Assembly: GCF_900519355.1 (NCBI RefSeq)
Contig: NZ_ULHE01000001.1
Location: 434,001-498,000 of the forward strand
From: Corynebacterium lactis
GTDB taxonomy: Bacteria; Actinomycetota; Actinomycetes; Mycobacteriales; Mycobacteriaceae
DNA length: 64,000 bases
Reading direction: 5' to 3'
Each line of letters begins with the position of its first letter. Positions within the stretch are counted from its first letter, which is position 1. Position numbers and translations under genes: made by a program. The notes beneath the pieces were generated by a model, which was not told the DNA's origin, did no database searches, and was given only the letters and a program-made list of their open reading frames with translations. Positions 18,276-27,300 of this stretch are shown here, piece by piece.

Positions 18276-19058
18276 ATGCGAGTGAAGGTTCTGGGATGCA
18301 CGGGGAGCATGGGCGGCCCCAACGCGCCTGCGTCTGGGTACTTCGTGGAACTGGACAACGGGCGCACCTTCGTCCTCGATATGGGGCCAGGCGTCTTCGT
18401 GGAGCTTCAGAAGACCGCGGACCCGGCGGCCTGTGAGCTGCTCCTCAGCCATGTCCACCCAGACCACACTGCGGATATTCCGGGTCTTCTTGTCTGGCGC
18501 CGCTTTCACCCGACGGCCCCGTCGAAGAACAAGAATCTCCTCGTCGGCCCCGCCGATATCCACCAGCGAATCGGCACGATGTGTGCGGCCATGGGGGACG
18601 AAAGCGACAGTGACCTCTCCGACACCTTCATCAACGTCAGGGCGGTCCCGGGCGAGGCGCTGATGATCGGCGGTGAGCCGAGCGACGGTGGCGCCGTCGT
18701 CACGCCCTTTGAGATGGTCCACCCCGTGCCGACGGTGGGATACCGTGTGGAGGCGGACGGGTTCTCGTTCGCGTACTCGGGCGACAGCGCCTGGACCGAG
18801 AAGCTGGTGGAGCTGGCTCGCGGCGTCGACGTGTTCATCTGCGAGGCGACGTGGTGCGCGAAGGAGGACGGCGTTCCTCCGAACATGCACATGTCGGGCT
18901 ACGAGGCGGGGCGCGCCGCAGCTCTGGCCGGGGTGAAGAAGTTGGTGCTGACCCACATTCCGCCCTACGCCAACGGCGAGGAAGCTCTCGAGGCGGCCCG
19001 CACCACTTTCGACGGCGATATCGAGCTGGCTTACTTGGGCATGGAGTTCGGCAGCTAG
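18276..19058 (+). CDS. MBL-fold metallohydrolase (Rv1339-like, putative cyclic nucleotide phosphodiesterase)
   Basis: A 260-residue metallo-beta-lactamase-fold protein. The HxHxDH metal motif is in SHVHPDHTAD near residue 58; later ligands are in FAYSGDSA (Asp) and VLTHIPPY (His). It sits between murI and rph exactly as Rv1339 does in M. tuberculosis, and Rv1339 has been reported to hydrolyse cAMP. Here that activity is inferred from fold and context. An RNase Z-like or other hydrolase role cannot be excluded. ATG 18276 has little Shine-Dalgarno signal. Confidence 0.82.
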   Translation: MRVKVLGCTGSMGGPNAPASGYFVELDNGRTFVLDMGPGVFVELQKTADPAACELLLSHVHPDHTADIPGLLVWRRFHPTAPSKNKNLLVGPADIHQRIGTMCAAMGDESDSDLSDTFINVRAVPGEALMIGGEPSDGGAVVTPFEMVHPVPTVGYRVEADGFSFAYSGDSAWTEKLVELARGVDVFICEATWCAKEDGVPPNMHMSGYEAGRAAALAGVKKLVLTHIPPYANGEEALEAARTTFDGDIELAYLGMEFGS

Positions 19059-19125
19059 CTCGACCTGGCCCTGGCCCTCCCGCTTGATACCTTTGGCGGC
19101 GACCCCGGATGGGCCTGCAGGCCGG

Positions 19126-19131
19126 TAGGGT
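19126..19131 (+). promoter_or_regulatory. -10 box of leaderless rph
   Basis: TAGGGT is followed by 7 nt and then ATG 19139, giving a probable leaderless rph-rdgB transcript. Confidence 0.5.
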
Positions 19132-19138
19132 AGTGGGC

Positions 19139-19900
19139 ATGACTGAATCTACTTCCGATTTCCGCCGCGCCGACGGCCGCGCGCTCGATGAGATGCGCAA
19201 GGTCACCATCACACGCGGTTTCACCGACAACCCTGCCGGTTCCGTGCTGGTCACCTTCGGCAACACCCGCGTCATGTGCACGGCCTCCGTGGAGCAGTCG
19301 GTGCCGCGCTTCAAGCGCGACTCCGGCGAGGGCTGGCTGACCGCCGAGTACTCGATGCTGCCGGCCTCGACGCACGAGCGCATGCCGCGCGAGTCCATGA
19401 AGGGCAAGGTCAAGGGCCGTACCCACGAGATCTCGCGCCTGATCGGCCGCTCCCTGCGCGCCGCCGTGGACTTGAAGGAACTCGGCGAGAACACCATCAA
19501 CATCGACTGTGATGTGCTGCAGGCCGACGGCGGCACCCGCACCGCCTCCATCACCGGCGCCTACGTCGCGCTTGCCGACGCCCTGACGTATCTGCACGCA
19601 GCCGGCGCGGTCCCGGGAACGCCGCTGAAGGCCCCGGTCGCTGCCGTGTCCGTCGGCGTGATCGACGGCCGCGTGTGCCTGGACCTGCCGTATGAGGAGG
19701 ACTCCCGCGCAGAGGTCGACCTGAACGTGGTCATGACCGCGGAGGGCAAGTTCGTCGAGATCCAGGGCACCGGCGAGGAGGGAACCTTCGACCGTGAGCA
19801 GCTGGGCGCGATGCTCGACTCCGCCGAGAAGGGCCTGCGCGAGCTAATCAGCATCCAGCAGGAGGTCCTGCGCGCGCCCTACCCGGGGAAGCTGCCGTGA
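19139..19900 (+). CDS. rph: Ribonuclease PH
   Basis: A 253-residue phosphorolytic 3'-5' exoribonuclease that trims tRNA 3' ends. The family blocks [40 protein letters not shown], the [18 protein letters not shown] active-site region and [18 protein letters not shown] are all present and the length is standard. ATG 19139 is supported by the -10 box 7 nt upstream. The next gene overlaps at GTGA, so rph and rdgB are coupled. The 11-mer repeat at 19570 encodes LAD within ALADAL. Confidence 0.96.
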   Translation: MTESTSDFRRADGRALDEMRKVTITRGFTDNPAGSVLVTFGNTRVMCTASVEQSVPRFKRDSGEGWLTAEYSMLPASTHERMPRESMKGKVKGRTHEISRLIGRSLRAAVDLKELGENTINIDCDVLQADGGTRTASITGAYVALADALTYLHAAGAVPGTPLKAPVAAVSVGVIDGRVCLDLPYEEDSRAEVDLNVVMTAEGKFVEIQGTGEEGTFDREQLGAMLDSAEKGLRELISIQQEVLRAPYPGKLP

Positions 19901-20598
19901 AGCTCCTCGTAGCAAGCCGAAACGCCAAGAAGTTGGCTGAGCTCGACCGTATCCTGCGGGCCGAGGGCATCGAGTCGGTGGAGCTGCTCTCGCTGGCCGA
20001 TGTCGCCGAATACCCGGAGGCGCCCGAGGACGGCCGCACCTTCGCGGACAACGCCTTCATCAAGGCCCTCGACGGTGCCGCGCACTCGGGGCTGGCCTGC
20101 CTCGCCGACGACTCGGGCCTCAGCGTCGACGAGCTCAACGGCATGCCGGGCGTGCTCTCCGCGCGCTGGTCGGGCGTCCACGGCGACGACGTCGCCAACT
20201 ACGAGCTGCTGCTCGCCCAGATCTCCGACACCCCGGACGAGCGCCGCACCGCGGCCTTCCGCTCCACGTGCGCGCTGGTCGTGCCGGGGCTTGCCGACGC
20301 CTCCGCCGCTCAGCAGGCGCTTTCCGACGCCGGTTTCCCGGCGGTCCTGGACGATTCCGGCAACCTGCTGCTGGTCGTGGAGGGCCGCTGGCCCGGCACG
20401 ATCCTGCGCGAGCCAGTGGGGGACAACGGTTTCGGCTACGATCCGGTCTTCGCTCCGGCGCCCGAGGAGGGCGGCAACGCGGAGGGGACCCTGTCCGCGG
20501 CACAGCTAAGCGCCGAAGCCAAGGACGCGTTTAGCCACAGGGGGCGTGCCCTGCGCGCGCTGGCTCCGGCGCTGAAGATTCTGGCCGAGCTGGCCTAG
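19897..20598 (+). CDS. rdgB: Non-canonical purine NTP pyrophosphatase (RdgB/HAM1)
   Basis: A 233-residue house-cleaning enzyme that hydrolyses dITP, XTP and ITP to monophosphates. [14 protein letters not shown] at the N-terminus, [32 protein letters not shown] (acidic metal site) and [11 protein letters not shown] are the family signatures, and the C-terminal [10 protein letters not shown] is conserved. The GTG start overlaps the rph TGA stop, indicating translational coupling. The 11-mer repeat at 20289 falls in a variable region (GLADAS). Confidence 0.95.
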   Translation: MKLLVASRNAKKLAELDRILRAEGIESVELLSLADVAEYPEAPEDGRTFADNAFIKALDGAAHSGLACLADDSGLSVDELNGMPGVLSARWSGVHGDDVANYELLLAQISDTPDERRTAAFRSTCALVVPGLADASAAQQALSDAGFPAVLDDSGNLLLVVEGRWPGTILREPVGDNGFGYDPVFAPAPEEGGNAEGTLSAAQLSAEAKDAFSHRGRALRALAPALKILAELA

Positions 20599-20605
20599 CG
20601 ATCTG

Positions 20606-20626
20606 GCCCCGATTTGGGATCGGGGC
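20606..20626. terminator. Hairpin between convergent rdgB and DUF3817 gene
   Basis: GCCCCGAT and ATCGGGGC form a perfect 8-bp stem with a 5-base loop between two stops. There is no T-run, so it is a plausible but weak bidirectional terminator. Confidence 0.5.
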
Positions 20627-20643
20627 GGGGCCAGGCGGGTCCG

Positions 20644-20997
20644 CTACTTCAGGTTGAAGGCCGCCTCGACCTCGTCGCGGCGCTTGCGCTCCACGATGAA
20701 GGACAGGAAGGGGACGACACCGCCGAGCGCGGTGACAATCCACTTGCCGGGTTCCCAGCGCGCCTTGGTGCCCAGGTTGACGATGGCAATCAGGAAGAGC
20801 ATGTAGGCGCCGCCGTGGAGCTGGGCGGTGTAGAAGAACCAGCCCGGCGCCGCTTCGCTGTCAGCGAGGATTCCGTACTTGTAGATCATCTCGCCACACA
20901 GAATCAGCAGCATGACGCCGGTGAAGTAGGCGGTGACGGAGAAGAAGGTCAGCGCCTTCTTGACGCGCTCGCGACGGTTCGGATTGACGGTATTCAC
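20644..20997 (-). CDS. DUF3817 membrane protein
   Basis: A 117-residue integral membrane protein with three predicted TM segments (about residues 14-36, 53-73 and 82-100). It resembles Rv1342c and other DUF3817 proteins, whose function is unknown. The N-terminus is basic and the C-terminus (VERKRRDEVEAAFNLK) is charged, typical of small actinobacterial membrane proteins. Its position behind rdgB on the opposite strand is conserved in M. tuberculosis. Confidence 0.82.
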   Translation of the reverse strand: MNTVNPNRRERVKKALTFFSVTAYFTGVMLLILCGEMIYKYGILADSEAAPGWFFYTAQLHGGAYMLFLIAIVNLGTKARWEPGKWIVTALGGVVPFLSFIVERKRRDEVEAAFNLK

Positions 20998-21105
20998 TAA
21001 AGAAGTCCTTTGCTCGTTTTCTTGCTGGCGTCAATGGCCCGGATTCATGCCCGGTCAGTTGCGGTGATCGAACGCCACCGGCACATCGGTAGCCCGATAG
21101 CTCGA

Positions 21106-21489
21106 CTAGTCAGTAGTCGGACGCGGGTGCTTGCGAGTTCCATCCGGGTTGGTGGGCAGGAAGTCGTCCGGAATCTCGGTCATGACTTCCGGGTCCTCCA
21201 CAACCGCAGCTTCTTCGTTTCCCTCAAGCCGCTCGCGCTCGTACGCCATGTACTTTCGGTAGGCCCAGATGAAAAACAGGCCGAAGGCCGGCCACTGCAG
21301 GGCGTATCCCAAGTTCTGGAAGGAACTCGTCGTGTTCCACCTGCTAAATTGCCAGTAGGCGAGTGCGATTGTCGCGCCGACCAGGATAATCAGGAAGGTC
21401 AACTGCACGATGCGCGTGCGGGTGGGGATTTGTGCTGGCGGCTGCGGAGCTGCAGGCTGCCCCTCTGCCGGGAGTTGTGGAGTGGACAC
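21106..21489 (-). CDS. Small membrane protein, Rv1343c-position homologue
   Basis: A 127-residue protein with a Pro-rich N-terminal tail, two hydrophobic segments (about residues 28-46 and 58-75) and an acidic C-terminal tail. By position it corresponds to M. tuberculosis Rv1343c (LprD), but I see no lipobox, so a lipoprotein assignment is not supported here. GTG 21489 is preferred, preceded by GGTGGAGG; an upstream ATG would add an unconserved stretch. Function unknown. Confidence 0.65.
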   Translation of the reverse strand: MSTPQLPAEGQPAAPQPPAQIPTRTRIVQLTFLIILVGATIALAYWQFSRWNTTSSFQNLGYALQWPAFGLFFIWAYRKYMAYERERLEGNEEAAVVEDPEVMTEIPDDFLPTNPDGTRKHPRPTTD

Positions 21490-21611
21490 ACCTCCACCAT
21501 AGCTAGCACCGGGCCGGGGAGGCCATTGGCGTCGGCAAGCCACGGGCAAGCATTAGGAAAATGCGTTCCCAGCCGTTAAAGTATGAACAGTTCGCGTCCC
21601 CAGCGGACTCG

Positions 21612-21693
<82 letters not shown>

Positions 21694-21697
21694 CAAG

Positions 21698-21730
21698 AAA
21701 ACCCCCATCTACCTGTGTAGACGGGGGTTT
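21698..21730. terminator. Bidirectional terminator between tRNA-Leu and the Excalibur gene
   Basis: AAACCCCCATCTAC and GTAGACGGGGGTTT pair with a 4-base loop (one mismatch). A-rich and T-rich flanks fit termination in both directions. Confidence 0.75.
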
Positions 21731-21752
21731 GGCATTGGTGCGCTGTTTCGCC

Positions 21753-22208
21753 CTATTTTTCGCAGGCGACGCCGTCGCCATCGCGGTCTAGCTTGGAGCT
21801 GTAGCCCGGGTTGCCCGCATACAGCGGCGCTGCGCCTGCAGCCTTAGCGTCCGCGCAGGAGCCGAAATAGACGGACTCCGGTGCAGGGGCCGGTGCCGGG
21901 GCTGGCGGTTCCGGTGCGGGAGCGACGGCCGGGTCCACAGGGGCGAAGAGGTGTGCCGGGGGAGTGTCCGCTTCCGGGTGGACCTCGACGTCAGGTTCAC
22001 CGCCGGCCGTAGGGGTCGGCGAGGGGCTGCTGGAAGAAGGGCTGGTCGAGGATGTCTTCGTCGTCGACGTGCTCGAGGTAGTGCTGCTCGGGGAAGTGGT
22101 GCTGGACGAGGTGGTGGTACCGGAGGAGGCTCCGTCCAGCGAGCACGAAGCAACGAGGGGGAGGAGGCTTGCCACGCCAATGATGAGGATGCGCCGTGTG
22201 GCTGACAT
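21753..22208 (-). CDS. Excalibur calcium-binding domain lipoprotein
   Basis: A 151-residue predicted lipoprotein. The signal peptide MSATRRILIIGVASLLPLVAS ends in a lipobox with the modified Cys (LVASC). A ~60-residue Ser/Thr/Pro-rich linker follows, and the C-terminal ~35 residues form an Excalibur domain (CADAKAAGAAPLYAGNPGY, then DRDGDGVACE, an EF-hand-like calcium loop). Such proteins are anchored outside the membrane. The start at 22208 gives a proper signal peptide; an upstream in-frame start eight codons earlier is possible. Function unknown. Confidence 0.85.
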   Translation of the reverse strand: MSATRRILIIGVASLLPLVASCSLDGASSGTTTSSSTTSPSSTTSSTSTTKTSSTSPSSSSPSPTPTAGGEPDVEVHPEADTPPAHLFAPVDPAVAPAPEPPAPAPAPAPESVYFGSCADAKAAGAAPLYAGNPGYSSKLDRDGDGVACEK

Positions 22209-22363
22209 TGTGAGTTCCCTTCTGTCGTACAAAAAGTCTGCCGAGCGGAAGTTTAGTGACTCATGGGGTTTTCTTTTGCATTGCTAAGTTTTGTTCGGGG
22301 GTGCCTGCGCTGAGGTGATTGGGGGTTTTGCTGATCCTGCCGCGGCGGAGGGTGGGAAGGTCC

Positions 22364-22369
22364 TAAAAT
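22364..22369 (+). promoter_or_regulatory. -10 box of a leaderless MFS gene
   Basis: TAAAAT stands exactly 7 nt before ATG 22377. Confidence 0.5.
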
Positions 22370-22376
22370 CTTGTCC

Positions 22377-23645
22377 ATGGATGCAAGGGTTGGCGACGAA
22401 TCCTCGGAGCAATACGGCGCGCGCCAGTATTCTCTGCGCAGCAGCCGGATTGCGGTCTCGACCGCCTTCGGCCTGCACGGCATGATGCTGGCCGCGGTCT
22501 TGTCCTCGCTCCCGGCGATCCGGGCGGACCTGGGTGCCACGGATGCACTTCTCGCCATGATCATCGGCATCGTCAGCGCTCTGGCCGCGGTGGGGTCAAT
22601 ACTGTCGGAGAAGGTCGCGGCGCGCCGTGGCTCGGCGGGGGCTCTGACCGCTGGGATCGGAATGCAGGTCATCGGCGGTTTATTGATTATTTCGAACTGG
22701 GGGCTACCGAGCTTTCTCTTTGCCGTCGCGGTCTACGGCCTCGGCATCGGAGGGGTTGATGCCGGTGGCAATATGCAGGCCGTCGCCTTGCAGCGCCGTT
22801 ACGGCACGGTGATTTTGGCGAGCTTCTTCGCTGCGTGGTCGGGCGGCGCCATCGTCGGCGCGCTCATTGTCTCCGCGGGGGAGGCCCTGCTCTCCGGGAA
22901 CACCGCGCTCGGTGCGGTGGAGCTGACGTCGTACCGAGTCAATATCGGCGTAGCTATCGCCATCCTTCTCATCGTGGGATTGGCTGCGTCGCGATGGTTC
23001 CTGCGCGGATTCCAGGAGCCCCTGGCCGGTACTGCTGGCGCGAGCGGCCCTGCGGAGTTTGACCCCGGCGTAGGGGCCGTTTCTTGGCGCCCCGTCGTCC
23101 TCGTCGGCATCGCGATGTCCCTGTTCTATGCAGTTGACTTCGGCCTGTCCAATTGGTCACCGCTTCTGCTTCACGACGCCCTCGCCGCCTCGGCTTCCAC
23201 AGCGGCGTTGGGGGTAGCGGTGTATCAGATTGCCGGATTTATCACCCGCATGTTTGCTGACCGCCTGGTGCGTCGCTTCGGTGACGTCGCCGTCTTGCGC
23301 ACGATGGCATCGATTGCGACGTTTGGAATGATCCTGACAATTTCCGCGCACAGCGTTCTTGCCGCTTTGGTCGGCCTTGGCCTGGTGGGCCTGGGAGTGT
23401 CGGTCACGGCGCCGATGTGCTTTTCGGCCATTGCCCACGAGGCCCACGGTACGCAGCTGGATGTGATGGTCGCCCGGCTCAATCTGTTCAACTATGGGGG
23501 AACGATTGTCGGGGGCGTCGTCATCGGCTCGGTGCTGGCAGCGACCAGCGTGCGCGTGTCCTTTTTCATTCCGCTTCTCGCCTGCGCCGCCCTGGTGCTG
23601 ATGGCGTCCGCCTTCGCGGGTACTCGGCGCGCTGTCGTGGGGTAG
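22377..23645 (+). CDS. MFS transporter, 12 TM
   Basis: A 422-residue major facilitator of the sugar/drug-like type (YbjJ/FucP-like fold by general appearance). About 12 hydrophobic segments are visible. The first half includes LSSLPAIRADLGATDALLAMI and SEKVAARRGSAGALTAG (motif A region), and the centre has a ~30-residue charged loop. The start is set by the TAAAAT box 7 nt upstream. Substrate unknown. Confidence 0.8.
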   Translation: MDARVGDESSEQYGARQYSLRSSRIAVSTAFGLHGMMLAAVLSSLPAIRADLGATDALLAMIIGIVSALAAVGSILSEKVAARRGSAGALTAGIGMQVIGGLLIISNWGLPSFLFAVAVYGLGIGGVDAGGNMQAVALQRRYGTVILASFFAAWSGGAIVGALIVSAGEALLSGNTALGAVELTSYRVNIGVAIAILLIVGLAASRWFLRGFQEPLAGTAGASGPAEFDPGVGAVSWRPVVLVGIAMSLFYAVDFGLSNWSPLLLHDALAASASTAALGVAVYQIAGFITRMFADRLVRRFGDVAVLRTMASIATFGMILTISAHSVLAALVGLGLVGLGVSVTAPMCFSAIAHEAHGTQLDVMVARLNLFNYGGTIVGGVVIGSVLAATSVRVSFFIPLLACAALVLMASAFAGTRRAVVG

Positions 23646-23749
23646 CTAAGCTCGTTGGGGAGCAAGGGATAGGCCCGAGGTTCTGAGGCCGGGAACTGGG
23701 TCCTGGGTTCTGGGTCCGCCGACTGTAAGTTTTCGAGGAGGTTACGGGC

Positions 23750-23938
23750 GTGAGTATTTCGATGCATCTGGACGAGTACATGGCCCGTCGCGGCATCAGG
23801 GCCGACGATACGGTCGTGGTGGATAATCCGTGCGCGGTCTTCGACGGCAATGTGGAAAAGCCTGGGGAGGGGTCGTCGGCCGACGCGAAGCGGAGGCTGG
23901 AGGACGCGGAAGCGGCGCTGCGGGGGCTGCTCGACTAG
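23750..23938 (+). CDS. Small hypothetical protein (62 aa)
   Basis: A GTG-started frame with a strong GAGGAGG ribosome binding site. The product is acidic, with SISMHLDEYMARRGIRADDTVVVDNP followed by a helical, charged C-terminus (AKRRLEDAEAALRGLLD). It has no membrane segment or known motif. The good initiation signal and the codon usage support a real gene. Function unknown. Confidence 0.6.
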   Translation: MSISMHLDEYMARRGIRADDTVVVDNPCAVFDGNVEKPGEGSSADAKRRLEDAEAALRGLLD

Positions 23939-24347
23939 TCCTCAGTGTTCTCGTTCTTGGCGTCCGGAGACTCCCTGTGCCTCGGTTCGCGTGTCGCCAC
24001 TGACGTGATGTTCGTCACTAAGCATCGCGGAGGCGGCGATATTTTTATGCCCATTTCGAGGGGTGTGTAGCCTGTCGCGGCCTGGCCGGGCAGAGGGTTG
24101 CGCAGTTTTGTATTGGCGGCAAACGCTGTTTTTACCAGCGGAATTTTATTTTGTTGGCCAAACCGGCTTCGCCGGTCCGATGTGTCGATATTTGCGCGAT
24201 TGTTTAAGTGTCTAAATAAATATCCACCGCTAACGCCGTTATTCTTCGCCAGAAAACGTGATGGTTTCCTCATGATTTTGTGGCATATTGTTCTGACGAA
24301 TATTCGACACCAAAACTTGATCCTCGTCAGCAAAGGACAGTATCCAC
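23939..24347. other. Intergenic region upstream of fas
   Basis: This 409-base region is markedly more AT-rich near its 3' end. It contains the inverted repeat TGACG-7-CGTCA near 24000-24020, a -10-like CATATT near 24283 and the palindrome CGAATATTCG (24297-24306). No gene is visible. It must hold the fas promoter. Confidence 0.5.
24297..24306. promoter_or_regulatory. Palindrome CGAATATTCG upstream of fas
   Basis: A perfect 10-bp palindrome lies 41 bases before the fas start codon, close to the expected transcription start. It is a candidate operator; FasR binding is only a guess from neighbourhood. Confidence 0.35.
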
Positions 24348-27300
24348 GTGAATTTCGAGCAGATTGCCGCCAATACCCGCAGCGATGCCTCCACTCTCAG
24401 CCCGTTCGCCGTGACCTTCGCCGGACAGGGCTTTCCCTGGATGGAAACCCTCGCCGAGTCCATCGCCGCAGGCAGCGACACCGGAGTGCGCGGATCGCTC
24501 GCCCGCGCCGAGGAAATCCTCGCCCCGCTTGCCGACGAACTGGCGGGCCAGCTCCCCGACGGCTTCGACCCCTTCGGCTGGGCTGCCTCCCTGTCGGGCG
24601 AGAATCCGTTTAGCGGCGATGCTGTGACGCCGTCGGTAAGCGTCCCCGGCATCCTGCTCGCGCAGCTCGGCGTCATCGAGCAGCTAGCCGCGCAGGGGCT
24701 CTACATCTCGGACGCGGTAGCCGCGACGGGGCATTCGCAGGGTGTCCTGGCAGCCGAGGTGGCGAAGGCTCCGGAGCGCGTCGTCGAGATCATCGCGCTG
24801 GCCCGGCTGATCGGCGTGGCCTGCTCCCGCTTTACCCGTGCGGCCGGTTTCGGGCACCGGCCGATGATGGCGGTCAGTGGCATCACCGCCGAGGAGCTGG
24901 CGGAGCGCTTGGGGGAGAATACCGTCAGGGGACTGCGCAACGCTCGGACCTCCAGCGTCGTCATCGGCCCGGAGGCGGAGCTGGCGGAGCTGGAAGCTGC
25001 TCTCGGCGGCATCGACGGCGCCGAAGCTGAGCGCCTGGACATTTCCGGCGCCTTCCACCACCCGGCGCTTGAGCCCGCGGTCGACTGGGTCGTCGAGGCT
25101 GCGGAGCGGCTGGGGCTGGACTCCTCGCTGGCGCAGTACCTGGCAAACATCATCCTCGTGGACACCATCGACTGGCCGTCGGAGGTCCGAGGGCTGATTG
25201 ACGCGGGCGCGACGACGCTGCTCGACCTCGGCCCGTCGGTGGGCGTGGCGGCGCTGACCCGCGCCAACGCACAGGGCTACGGCGTCGCGGTGGTCTCGGC
25301 GGCGACCGCAGCAGGCCAGCGGCAGCTCTTCGAAGCCCCGGAGAAGATCGAGCGCCCGGCGCCGTGGAGCGACTTCGCCCCGCGCCTGGTCACCGGCGGC
25401 GAGGCGGGCCCGCGCGTCGAGACCTCCTTCACCCGCCTGACCGGCCGCTCGCCGATCCTGCTGGGTGGCATGACCCCGACCACCGTCGACCCGCAGATCG
25501 TGGCGGCGGCCGCTAACGCCGGCTACTGGGCGGAGCTGGCCGGTGGCGGCCAGGTCACCCCGGAGATCTTCGAAACCAACGTGTCCCGCCTGGCGGAGCT
25601 GCTCGACGAGGGCCGCAGCGCCCAGTTCAACACCATGTTCCTGGACCCGTACCTGTGGGGCATGCACATCGGTCAGCGCCGCCTGGTCCCGCGCGCGGTC
25701 GCCACGGGCCGCCCGATCGATGGCGTGACCATCTCCGCCGGCATTCCCGAGGTCGACGAGGCCGTGAGGCTCGTCGAGGAGCTGCGTCGCGGCGGCATCC
25801 CGCACATCGCGTTCAAGCCGGGCACCGTGGCACAGATTCGCTCCGTGCTCGCCATCGCCGACGCCCTGGACGAGGCGGGCACCGAGTACCCGATCATCAT
25901 GCAGGTCGAGGGCGGCCGCGCCGGTGGCCACCACTCCTGGGAGGACCTCGACGACCTGCTGCTGGAGACCTACGACGAGATCCGTCGCCGCGACGTCGTC
26001 CTGGCCGTCGGCGGCGGCATCGGCAAGCCGGAGCAGGCTGCCGACTACCTGCTCGGCGCCTGGTCCAAGGCCTACGGGCTGGCCCCGATGCCGGTCGACG
26101 CCATCATCATCGGCACCGCGGTCATGGCCGCAAAGGAGTCCACGGCGTCTGCCGGCGTGAAGAAGTTGCTGGTTGACACCGTCGGCACGGACAAGTGGGT
26201 CGCCGCTGGCACCGCCACCGAGGGGATGGCCTCGGGTCGCAGCCAGCTGGGCGCCGACATCCACGAGATCGACAACGCCGCCGCCCGCGCCGGGCGCCTG
26301 CTGGACGAGGTCGCGGGCGACGCCGACGCCGTGGCCGCGCGCCGCGACGAGATCATCGCGGCCATCGACGCCACCGCCAAGCCCTACTTCGGTGATGTCG
26401 AGTCCATGACCTACGCCGAGCTGCTGCGTCGCAACCTGGAGCTGTGCGCACCGGACGGCGAGTTCATCGACCCGACTTGGGCAACCCGCTTCGCGGGCCT
26501 CGTCGACCGCGTCGAGGCGCGCCTGTCGGCCACCGACGAGGGCCAGTTCGAGGCCATCGCCGACGCCGACGCCCTGCGCGAGAACCCGCGCGCCGAGATC
26601 GACCGCCTGGCCGAGCGCCTGGACCTCGACGCCCGCCTGCACCCGGCCGACGTCGCCTTCTTCATCAACGAGTCCTGCCGCACCCCGGGCAAGCCCGTGC
26701 CGTTCGTTCCGGTCATCGACGCCGACGTGCGCCGCTGGTGGCGCTCCGATTCGCTGTGGCAGGCCCACGACTCCCGCTACGACGCCGACGGCGTCTGCAT
26801 CATCCCCGGCCCGCAGGCCGTCGCCGGAATCACGCGTGCCGACGAGCCCGTCGCCGAGATCCTGGGGCGCTTCGAGCAGGCCGCCGCGCGCGCCCTGGCC
26901 GACGGCGGCCAGGTTCCGGGTGAGCGCGATGGCGTCCTGGGCCGACTGCTGTCCGCGCCTGTGGTCTGGTGGGCCGGCCGCCAGCAGGCCAACCCCGCGC
27001 TCGCCCTGGGGGCCGCCTCCGAGTGGGTGTGCGTCTCCGGCGAGGCTGCGCAGGGCACCGCTGCCGCGGCCAAGGACGCCACCGTCCTGGAGCACCCGGT
27101 CACCGGCGCGACCCTCGAGGTCGCTTCCGACTCTGCGGGAGGTTCCGATGCCGGTTCCGATGCCACTGACGCAGCGATCCTGACCGTTCCGCTGGCAGGC
27201 TCCGCGCCCGAGGACAAGCAGCTGCGCCTGACCATCACCGTGGGCGCGGGCAAGGGGGCCCTTCCCGTCGTCACGCGAGGCGACGCGGCGCGCGCCATGC

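Noticed and set aside
26018-26027. ATCGGCAAGC as a copy of the repeated word
   Set aside because: One mismatch and in a conserved GGGIGKPEQ loop of the synthase; not counted.
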